Of a stretch of 5,782 nucleotides of DNA, positions 1 through 4,589 are shown piece by piece; the stretch's first letter is position 1; every line of letters starts with the position of its first letter. This stretch comes from Nitrososphaerota archaeon (GTDB lineage Archaea; Thermoproteota; Nitrososphaeria; Nitrososphaerales; Nitrosopumilaceae). Where the stretch lies: contig JACQFM010000103.1 in assembly GCA_016200035.1 (NCBI GenBank), positions 1-5,782 on the forward strand, written 5' to 3'. The position numbers were made by a program, and so were the translations under genes. The notes below the pieces were generated by a model. It was not told the DNA's origin and ran no database searches. It saw only the letters and a program-made list of their open reading frames with translations.

Positions 1-382
1 CTATTGATGGTATTAGTTCAATTGGTTTTAGTTTACGTTTTTTCTCCAACATCACAAGAAGTTTTTCTATTTTTTTTAATTCTTTTACGTTATTGACTTT
101 TGGAATAACTATACCATCAGTTCCTTTCTGAACTATATTGCGTAAATCATCAGGAATTAGCCCAGAGATTGGTGAATTTGTTCGTACATATACTTCAGCT
201 TTGTATTCAGAACGTTTTGCCAAGGCTTCTTTGATAAGATTTCTTGCAGAATCCTTTTCATTTAATGGCACAGAATCTTCCAAATCAAAACATACTATAT
301 CTCCAGGCAGAGTCTTTGCCTTTTCTAAGAATCTAGAATTGTTCCCTGGAACAAAAATAAGGCTGCGCAAAAGTCTAGACAT
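1..382 (-). CDS. CitE/HpcH-HpaI family acyl-CoA lyase (partial, N-terminal part)
   Basis: The first 127 residues of a CitE-like lyase are readable; the frame stays open to the left edge, so about the last half of a protein of usual length 270-300 aa is missing. Family hallmarks are RSLIFVPGN at residues 6-14, DLEDSVP at 33-39, the Arg of VRTN at 67 (substrate-binding arginine region), IVIPKV at 91-96 and ELIPSI at 122-127, whose Glu region leads to the Mg2+ ligand in relatives. These enzymes are Mg2+-dependent cytoplasmic carbon-carbon lyases acting on citryl-, malyl-, methylmalyl- or citramalyl-CoA. The sequence does not say which substrate is used here. The ATG at 382-380 puts the conserved RSLxFVPG motif six residues in, as usual. 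It follows the reductase gene by 14 bases and is probably cotranscribed. Family call secure; substrate unknown. Confidence 0.88.
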   Translation of the reverse strand, partial: MSRLLRSLIFVPGNNSRFLEKAKTLPGDIVCFDLEDSVPLNEKDSARNLIKEALAKRSEYKAEVYVRTNSPISGLIPDDLRNIVQKGTDGIVIPKVNNVKELKKIEKLLVMLEKKRKLKPIELIPSI

Positions 383-396
383 GAAGTAGACTAGAC

Positions 397-1467
397 TTAC
401 GGTTTCATTAAGATTTTACCGAATAGGCCTTTGCCAGTCAGCATCTTTGTGTGTGCTTCTGCAGCCTGTTCAAATGGATATACTGAATCAATTACTGCTT
501 TTATTTTGCCTTTACCCATCCAGTACAAGCCCTGATCTAATTCTGCTTTAGTTCCTTGTGTAGAGCCAAGTATGTTAGTGCCTTTGAAGAAGATGTGCCT
601 TAGATCAGTTTTTGCATCATAACCAGTTGTTGCACCACATGAAACAAGTGTTCCACCATACTTTAACAGGGTAAGCTGTGGGCTCCAATGTGTTTGTCCA
701 ATGTGATCAAATGAAACATCGATCCCTGGAGTTACACCTGTTTTAGCACTAATTTCTTTTGTAATCTTAAAGACTTCTTTGCCCCAATCCTCTTTTCTGT
801 GATCTACAGCATAATCAGCTCCAATTTCTTTTAGCTTGTCTAGCTTGTCTGGACTTGCTGTTGAGATTACTGTACAATTGTAAAGTTTCGCAATTTGGAT
901 ACCGAAACTTCCAACACCAGAACCACCACCCATGATAAGTACGGTTTGACCTGGTCGTATCTTTGCTCTTCCAACAAGCATATGCCAAGCCGTAAGCAAT
1001 GTCATTGAGGCAGCAGCTGCCTCATCGAAGCTTACGTTGTTTGGAATCTTTGAAATATTTACTTCTGGTAAGTGTGTTACCTCAGAATAGGCTCCCCATA
1101 TTGGACCTGTTTGGAATCCCCAAATTGTTCTTTTAGTGCAATCAAACTCTCGTCCATCCGTACATGCGGCACACACCCTACACGACATGTTTGAATGTGA
1201 GACCACTCTATCGCCAACCTTTATGTTAGTAACCTCTTCTCCAACAGCGATTACTTCACCTGCTGCATCAGAACCTGACACATGAGGTAACGGCACTGCG
1301 ACTGGTTGTCCTCTCATTCCCCAAATATCATTATAATTCAGAGCAGCTGCTTTTACTTTGAAAACTACTTCGTCGGGCTTTGGTTTTGGTTCAGCAATAT
1401 CTTTTACTTTTAGAATTTTCTTAAAATTATCATCTGGTGCATATTCCTCATACACTACTGCTTTCAT
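397..1467 (-). CDS. MDR-family enoyl-CoA reductase, crotonyl-CoA reductase-like (candidate acryloyl-CoA reductase)
   Basis: A 356-aa medium-chain dehydrogenase/reductase of normal family length. The N-terminal GroES-like domain carries NYNDIWGMRG (44-53) and HVSGSDAAGEV (62-72), close to the NYNxVW and GGSDASG signatures of crotonyl-CoA carboxylase/reductases. Cys96, 99, 102 and 110 have the exact spacing of the structural zinc lobe of alcohol dehydrogenases. The catalytic zinc ligands are absent: the usual His-Glu is Ser66-Asp67 and the usual first Cys is replaced by Asn/Asp around 46-47. So this is a zinc-independent hydride-transfer enzyme, not an alcohol dehydrogenase. The NADP(H) Rossmann loop GGGSGVG is at 180-186, and TTGYDAKTDLRHIFF at 280-294 also resembles CCRs. 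By family knowledge the likely reaction is NADPH reduction of acryloyl- or crotonyl-CoA; in thaumarchaea acryloyl-CoA reduction belongs to the 3HP/4HB cycle. Starts at ATG with a TATA-like box 28 bases upstream. Substrate is inferred. Confidence 0.85.
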   Translation of the reverse strand: MKAVVYEEYAPDDNFKKILKVKDIAEPKPKPDEVVFKVKAAALNYNDIWGMRGQPVAVPLPHVSGSDAAGEVIAVGEEVTNIKVGDRVVSHSNMSCRVCAACTDGREFDCTKRTIWGFQTGPIWGAYSEVTHLPEVNISKIPNNVSFDEAAAASMTLLTAWHMLVGRAKIRPGQTVLIMGGGSGVGSFGIQIAKLYNCTVISTASPDKLDKLKEIGADYAVDHRKEDWGKEVFKITKEISAKTGVTPGIDVSFDHIGQTHWSPQLTLLKYGGTLVSCGATTGYDAKTDLRHIFFKGTNILGSTQGTKAELDQGLYWMGKGKIKAVIDSVYPFEQAAEAHTKMLTGKGLFGKILMKP

Positions 1468-1490
1468 AAGTAGAGTTCCTTCACCTACCC

Positions 1491-1500
1491 TAATATATTT
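1491..1500 (-). promoter_or_regulatory. TATA-box-like element upstream of the enoyl-CoA reductase
   Basis: The minus strand reads AAATATATTA here, centred about 28 bases before the reductase ATG at 1467. That spacing suits an archaeal TATA box driving a leaderless mRNA. The 41-base gap after the PDCD5-like gene is large enough for an internal promoter, so the reductase could be expressed independently of the upstream translation genes. A purine-rich AAGGA lies about 9 bases before the ATG, so a leadered, Shine-Dalgarno mechanism is also possible. No experimental start is available. Confidence 0.45.
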
Positions 1501-1508
1501 TCGCAGAT

Positions 1509-1787
1509 CTAACGACGGTTTATCTTGAAATCGCGTTTTGGTTGTTGTATTGACTGCAAGATTTGTTTTAGTTGATCATCTGATATCTGTGTATTTAGCT
1601 TGCCTTGCGATGCCATTCCAATAAGATAGTTTTCAACCATTGCGGCAAGTTCTGGCTTGACCATCCTTACATTATTCAAACGCAATCTAGCTTGTGAAGA
1701 AAGAATTGTCCTAAGTGCCTGTTCCTTCATTGACTCAAGTTCTGCTTCCTTAGGTTTTTTTTCATCTTCAGGGTTTTGGTAATTCAT
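1509..1787 (-). CDS. PDCD5/TFAR19-like DNA-binding protein
   Basis: A 92-aa protein of normal length for the archaeal PDCD5 (TFAR19) family. The family core is visible as ARLRLNNVRMVKPELAAMVE at 33-52, a helical stretch with the typical RxRLxxVRxVxPELAxxVE pattern, then YLIGMASQGKL (54-64), ISDDQLKQILQSI (68-80) and a basic tail (KRDFKINRR, 84-92). The N-terminus is charged and probably disordered. Archaeal members are small helical-bundle proteins reported to bind DNA; their cellular role is unsettled, and the eukaryotic homologue is linked to apoptosis and chaperonin binding. It starts 4 bases after the rps19e stop, so the two are almost certainly translated from one mRNA. Adjacency to S19e is a recurrent archaeal arrangement, which supports the call and hints at a translation-related role. 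Confidence 0.92.
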   Translation of the reverse strand: MNYQNPEDEKKPKEAELESMKEQALRTILSSQARLRLNNVRMVKPELAAMVENYLIGMASQGKLNTQISDDQLKQILQSIQQPKRDFKINRR

Positions 1788-1791
1788 ATAA

Positions 1792-2244
1792 CTAGGAATA
1801 TTTTTTCAAGCTAGGATTTTTTGCAACTAGTTCATTTAAAATTTCTGTAGCAACTCTGTCGATTTTCTTCATACCTTGATGAGAAATTGTTCTTCCCTTT
1901 CCCTCTGCCTTGTCAATATAACCTAGTTTTTCTAGACTATGAATGGCTACTCTTATTATTGCTCCTCCCGCATCTCGGTGGTGATTTCCGCCGTATCCTA
2001 CTGCAGCCGCACCCCCATACATACCTCTAAGATCCTTCACACCAACAGGACCATGTAGGTAAATCTTACGTAGAAGAGATGCACATCTTGTATACCACCA
2101 GTCACTTTTCTGTGGAGGTTTCTCAGCATGTGGACCTGTCTTTACAAATGGAATCCAAGTAGGAGGTGATATCTCTTCAGCTTTTAGAATCTCCGATAAT
2201 TTGTTAATCAAAATATCTGCTGGTACATCGTATGCTTTTGCCAC
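1792..2244 (-). CDS. rps19e: Small-subunit ribosomal protein S19e (eS19)
   Basis: A 150-aa winged-helix ribosomal protein shared by archaea and eukaryotes and absent from bacteria. Diagnostic blocks are PPTWIPFVKTGPHAEKPP (27-44), DWWYTRCASLLRKIY (48-62), GPVGVKDLRGMYGG (65-78) and the C-terminal GRTISHQGMKKID (117-129). Length is normal. It sits in the head of the small subunit; in eukaryotes it is needed for late pre-18S processing. The start is GTG at 2244-2242: no in-frame ATG lies upstream (the ATG at 2279-2277 is out of frame) and the N-terminus MAKAYDVPAD matches the family. A TATA-like box 28 bases upstream fits a leaderless GTG start. It follows rnp4 by 41 bases and overlaps nothing. 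Confidence 0.97.
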   Translation of the reverse strand: MAKAYDVPADILINKLSEILKAEEISPPTWIPFVKTGPHAEKPPQKSDWWYTRCASLLRKIYLHGPVGVKDLRGMYGGAAAVGYGGNHHRDAGGAIIRVAIHSLEKLGYIDKAEGKGRTISHQGMKKIDRVATEILNELVAKNPSLKKYS

Positions 2245-2256
2245 GAAAGTGAAAAT

Positions 2257-2289
2257 TTAAAGTTCGTCTTATAAATCATTGAACTTTAA
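2257..2289. repeat. Perfect 9-bp inverted repeat bracketing the rps19e TATA box
   Basis: Left arm TTAAAGTTC (2257-2265) and right arm GAACTTTAA (2281-2289) are exact reverse complements separated by 15 bases. The centre of symmetry (2273) nearly coincides with the centre of a TATA-like box (2269-2275), and the right arm contains the rnp4 stop codon. On DNA this is what a dimeric repressor site over a core promoter would look like. As minus-strand RNA it would form an AU-rich hairpin followed by AUUUUC, which could act as a weak terminator or processing signal between rnp4 and rps19e. The symmetry is directly seen; the function is inferred. Confidence 0.6.
2269..2275 (-). promoter_or_regulatory. 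TATA-box-like element upstream of rps19e
   Basis: The minus strand reads TTTATAA, centred 28 bases upstream of the GTG start at 2244, which predicts transcription beginning at or within a few bases of the start codon. No Shine-Dalgarno-like motif is visible before the GTG, which also favours a leaderless message. rps19e could therefore be transcribed both from rnp4 and from its own promoter. Confidence 0.45.
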
Positions 2290-2594
2290 TGTACTTTTTG
2301 AATGATTTTTCTGTATGTATGATTACAAGAACTGCATGTTATGCGAATTGATTTTGTAGAAGATCTACCTATTCTGATTCTTGCATCTACACCTGGTGCG
2401 ATGAATTTTTTACATTTTTTACAAAAGTTCATTCTAATTTCATATGGCATTCTAATCCTATGCCTAGAACTTAATTTTTTTACTAATTCTGCTTGTCTTT
2501 GTGCCAAGTGTGGATTGGTTCTTGCATTTGATATAGCATTTTGTATTAAGATTTCCATCCGTTCTAATACGGTCTCGCGCGTCGAAGCCTTCAT
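2286..2594 (-). CDS. rnp4: Ribonuclease P protein component 4 (Rpr2/Rpp21 family)
   Basis: A 102-aa protein with the Rpr2/Rpp21/Rnp4 architecture: an N-terminal helical half (ERMEILIQNAISNARTNPHL at 11-30, then AQRQAELVKKLSSRHRIRMP) followed by a zinc ribbon with Cys58-x2-Cys61 and Cys87-x2-Cys90. The knuckle context, FCKKCKKFIAPGVDARIRI, matches the archaeal family closely. Rnp4 binds the RNase P catalytic RNA, paired with Rpp29 in archaea, and promotes 5' end processing of precursor tRNA in the cytoplasm. The start is ATG at 2594-2592, with a TATA-like box 27-28 bases upstream that lies inside the first codons of divergent nep1. It heads the minus-strand run containing rps19e. Length and all four zinc ligands are intact. 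Confidence 0.94.
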   Translation of the reverse strand: MKASTRETVLERMEILIQNAISNARTNPHLAQRQAELVKKLSSRHRIRMPYEIRMNFCKKCKKFIAPGVDARIRIGRSSTKSIRITCSSCNHTYRKIIQKVH

Positions 2595-2613
2595 GTCAGT
2601 TAAATAATGTCAC

Positions 2614-3300
2614 TTGCTTAAAATACAAATCTTGCTCTCACTTGTTCTTACCGAGTCAGCTTTAGAGTTGGTTCCAAAGGAACTTCAGAATCATAGTTCT
2701 GTTCTTTCTTACAGCAAAAAAATGAAAAAAAGACCATCTGATATGATTCTTGATATATCTTGGCATTACGCAGCCATGAAAGGAATAAAGGATAGCCTAA
2801 AAAGAGGTAGGCCTGACCTTGTTCACTTATGTCTACTCGAAGCGTGTAGTATCCCATTATATTTTGAAAAGAAGCTTCGTGTGTATGTTCATACAATTAA
2901 TAATAAAGTAATATTTGTTGGGGAAAAAGTACGTCTGCCTAAATCCTATCACAGATTCATCGGTTTGATGGAGAAGCTCTTTTCTGATAAGAAAATACAA
3001 GAAGGTGGTAAGAATCTGTTAGAAATTAAGGACATGACATTTGACAATTTAATTGATAGAATTGGTGCAAAAGAAGTGATTGGACTTTCTACTAAAGGGT
3101 TGAAGAGCTCTTATGTCCAACTTGCGCAAGAACTTGGAAATAATTCATGTATAGTGGTAGGTGGATTTGCAAGGGGACATTTTTCTGAAATGGTTCTTAA
3201 AAAGATTGACAAATTGATTTGTGTAGACAAAAATCCTCTAGAGGCTCATGTGGTGATTGCTCGTCTTTTGTATGAATGTGAAAAAAGAATTATTATGTAG
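2614..3300 (+). CDS. nep1: Nep1/Emg1: 16S rRNA pseudouridine N1-methyltransferase (SPOUT family)
   Basis: A 228-aa protein with the full Nep1 pattern: an N-terminal strand and LTESALELVPKEL (12-24), ILDISWHYAAMKG (45-57), the RNA-binding block RGRPDLVHLCLLEA (64-77), LPKSYHRFIGLMEKLF (108-123) and the knotted C-terminal SAM site VVGGFARGHFS (181-191), then NPLEAHVVIARLLYE (207-221). Nep1 is a homodimeric alpha/beta-knot enzyme that methylates N1 of a pseudouridine in the small-subunit rRNA (helix 35 region) and assists 30S assembly. An in-frame TAA at 2605-2607 limits the start, and the first usable codon is TTG at 2614; the nearby ATG at 2607 is out of frame and stops after four codons. A second TTG at 2632 would remove conserved sequence less well. 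Divergent from rnp4 with 19 bases between starts. Confidence 0.95.
   Translation: MLKIQILLSLVLTESALELVPKELQNHSSVLSYSKKMKKRPSDMILDISWHYAAMKGIKDSLKRGRPDLVHLCLLEACSIPLYFEKKLRVYVHTINNKVIFVGEKVRLPKSYHRFIGLMEKLFSDKKIQEGGKNLLEIKDMTFDNLIDRIGAKEVIGLSTKGLKSSYVQLAQELGNNSCIVVGGFARGHFSEMVLKKIDKLICVDKNPLEAHVVIARLLYECEKRIIM
2618..2625 (-). promoter_or_regulatory. TATA-box-like element for rnp4, inside the nep1 5' coding end
   Basis: The minus strand reads TATTTTAA here, centred about 27-28 bases upstream of the rnp4 ATG at 2594, the spacing expected for a leaderless archaeal transcript. The element occupies roughly codons 2-4 of nep1, so the rnp4 promoter and the nep1 reading frame share sequence. No equally placed box was found upstream of nep1 on the plus strand, leaving its promoter unassigned and probably within rnp4 coding sequence. 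Confidence 0.4.
3290..3297 (+). promoter_or_regulatory. TATA-like element upstream of tRNA-Gly, overlapping the nep1 3' end
   Basis: TTATTATG, preceded by a purine-rich AAAAAAGAA, is centred about 28 bases upstream of the mature tRNA 5' end. Archaeal tRNA genes usually have such a box. It lies in the last codons of nep1, so the tRNA may be transcribed both from its own promoter and by read-through from nep1. The match is weak. Confidence 0.3.
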
Positions 3301-3321
3301 GTGTAGGATTGCCTGTGTTAA

Positions 3322-3395
3322 GCGGTTGTAGTATAGTTTGGTTAGTACGCTGGCCTTCCAAGCCCGTCACCCGGGTTCAAATCCCGGCAACCGCA
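3322..3395 (+). tRNA. tRNA-Gly (anticodon UCC)
   Basis: A 74-base cloverleaf folds directly. The acceptor stem GCGGTTG/CAACCGC is perfect (3322-3328 with 3388-3394) and the discriminator is A3395. The D stem is GTAT/GTAC with one G-U wobble. The anticodon loop CTTCCAA (3355-3361) has TCC at 3357-3359, reading GGA and possibly other GGN codons. The T arm CCGGG-TTCAAAT-CCCGG is perfect. The variable loop is four bases, there is no intron, and CCA is not encoded. The anticodon stem CTGGC/GCCCG has a U-C mismatch at positions 28-42 (T3351 against C3365). A run of five T follows the gene. It lies 21 bases after nep1 and 7 bases from the stop of the convergent HExxH gene. Confidence 0.95.
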
Positions 3396-3400
3396 TTTTT
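3396..3400 (+). terminator. Oligo-T terminator of tRNA-Gly
   Basis: Five consecutive T residues come directly after the discriminator base, then C and two more T. Oligo-T tracts on the coding strand terminate archaeal RNA polymerase without needing a hairpin. The tract occupies most of the 7-base gap before the stop codon of the convergent gene. Confidence 0.55.
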
Positions 3401-3402
3401 CT

Positions 3403-4572
3403 TCATACAGAGATAATTCCAACTGAAATAAGATATTGAATTGAATTAAGAAAAGTTTTATCGTCAATCTTTTCCTCATACCACCATTTTGCATTGTTCT
3501 TAACCCATAAAGGAATTTTGTGACCCGTATGCTGCTCGGCGTCAGGCAAGTTAATTATTTTGAGTTGAATGAGATACTCAATTCCTTTGAGAAACTCATC
3601 AGTACTTATCGTGTTCTCAGCCCATTGGCCTGCATTTTTTTTAATCCATGTCGGAATCTGTGGTTTTTCTATTTTTGGTTTTTCTTCTGGGTTTCCAAAA
3701 ACGTAAAACCAAGCAATACCTGACTGGGTTTTATTTATCAAATTTCCAGAGAGCATGATATCTGAGCCGCTAGAAGAAAATGATGTATTAGCAAGATTAG
3801 TGCCCCTCAGTGTAACATGTATACCTATCTTGATGTATTCAGGAAAGTCATTTAGATTTCCTATTTTTCTTACAAACGTCCCGTTTTCAGTATCTGCTGG
3901 TGTAATTTCTTTTACGAACATAATTCCACCTTCTTTTTCAATTAATTGAGAGACAAACTCTGTTTGCAATGGATTAATTATTTTATGATCTTTGTCTGCG
4001 TAAGAATAATCAATGCTATCATCAATCTGCTTGTTGCATACATCATGTCGCCATTTTTCTGATGATTTTATTGCATCAATCATTAGTTGACCATGTAGTA
4101 GCTCGTGATATAGTATAAGCAAATTTTCGACTCTTTTTATTCTTGCATCTCTACCATCATCCTGAGTAAGAACATCTGGGTTTAATCTTATCTCGTTATT
4201 GCAATCCATTGTTATCTTTTTTTGTGCTGATGTAACCGAACACTGCCATGTGTAGGTACCACCAGTGATTATGCCACCTTCATGAGCTTGAGTCTCATTA
4301 AATTTTGCAAGTCTTGTCTTAACTACATTCACAACGAGTTCATTGGTATCGGTATTTTGGCAAGCAAATGTGTTTACCAGCGGTTTTTTAAAAGATTTTA
4401 GTGTATCACTCACATCTTTTTTCTTGACTTCAAGCTGTTCAAACTCTGTCAAAAGTTTGTTGAAGATTTCTTGCTCCCTTGTAGTTGGTTCATTGTATAC
4501 GGCAAAGACAGGAATAATATTTGCAAACAATAAAGTCAGAACGACAAATAATACGTATCTCAACTTACTCAA
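3403..4572 (-). CDS. Secreted HExxH putative metallopeptidase with two C-terminal surface repeats
   Basis: No named family is recognised for this 389-aa protein. Residues 5-24 form a hydrophobic signal peptide ending near PVFA, so it is probably exported. A mid-protein helix LLILYHELLHGQLMIDA (151-167) carries HELLH at 156-160, the HExxH zinc-protease signature. The third ligand is not obvious; Asp166, Asp184/185 and Glu205 are candidates. Cys71, 111, 124 and 179 could form two disulfides. Residues 231-290 are beta-rich. A Lys/Pro/Glu linker (297-305) leads to two repeats with the pattern IPxWxKxNAxxW...FLxxIxYLI, a type I associate with thaumarchaeal exported proteins. The start is TTG at 4572; an in-frame TAG at 4579-4581 excludes anything further up. 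It lies 17 bases after the glycosidase-like gene and is probably cotranscribed. Peptidase activity is inferred from one motif only. Confidence 0.75.
   Translation of the reverse strand: MSKLRYVLFVVLTLLFANIIPVFAVYNEPTTREQEIFNKLLTEFEQLEVKKKDVSDTLKSFKKPLVNTFACQNTDTNELVVNVVKTRLAKFNETQAHEGGIITGGTYTWQCSVTSAQKKITMDCNNEIRLNPDVLTQDDGRDARIKRVENLLILYHELLHGQLMIDAIKSSEKWRHDVCNKQIDDSIDYSYADKDHKIINPLQTEFVSQLIEKEGGIMFVKEITPADTENGTFVRKIGNLNDFPEYIKIGIHVTLRGTNLANTSFSSSGSDIMLSGNLINKTQSGIAWFYVFGNPEEKPKIEKPQIPTWIKKNAGQWAENTISTDEFLKGIEYLIQLKIINLPDAEQHTGHKIPLWVKNNAKWWYEEKIDDKTFLNSIQYLISVGIISV
3406..3516 (-). repeat. C-terminal repeat unit 2 of the HExxH protein (37 aa)
   Basis: Residues 353-389 start IPLWVKNNAKWW and end with FLNSIQYLISVGIISV, running to the last residue of the protein. 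Aligned without gaps to unit 1, 17 of 37 positions are identical, including Ile-Pro, two Trp, Asn-Ala, Phe-Leu and Tyr-Leu-Ile. The pattern suggests a small helical module, perhaps for binding the S-layer or another surface partner; that role is inference. Confidence 0.7.
3547..3657 (-). repeat. C-terminal repeat unit 1 of the HExxH protein (37 aa)
   Basis: Residues 306-342 start IPTWIKKNAGQW and end with FLKGIEYLIQLKIINL. The unit is separated from unit 2 by a 10-residue linker. At DNA level the two copies are well diverged, so this is an old protein-level duplication rather than a recent tandem repeat. Confidence 0.7.
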
Positions 4573-4589
4573 ACTATTCTAAATAATAA

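Noticed and set aside
138..389. Open frame of 83 codons on the plus strand
   Set aside because: It lies wholly opposite the CitE-like gene, whose minus-strand frame shows clear family motifs; the plus-strand translation resembles nothing.
1137..1182. Alcohol dehydrogenase function for the 397-1467 gene because of its cysteine cluster
   Set aside because: The cysteines are the structural zinc lobe only. The catalytic zinc ligands are replaced, which argues against alcohol oxidation by a zinc mechanism.
2341..2607. Plus-strand open frame of 88 codons opposite rnp4
   Set aside because: The minus strand encodes an intact RNase P zinc-ribbon protein; the antisense frame is a composition by-product.
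2607..2621. ATG at 2607 as the nep1 start
   Set aside because: It is in another frame and reaches TAA after four codons; the conserved Nep1 N-terminus is in the frame of the TTG at 2614.
2648..2896. Minus-strand open frame of 82 codons opposite nep1
   Set aside because: It overlaps the conserved N-terminal half of Nep1 on the other strand and has no recognisable domain.
3349..3367. Hidden archaeal intron in the tRNA anticodon region to explain the stem mismatch
   Set aside because: The anticodon loop is exactly seven bases and the whole gene is 74 bases, leaving no room for an intron.
3520..4582. Three short plus-strand open frames (3520-3723, 3755-3949, 4343-4582)
   Set aside because: All are antisense to the HExxH protein gene, with no family motifs and no promoter or start context.
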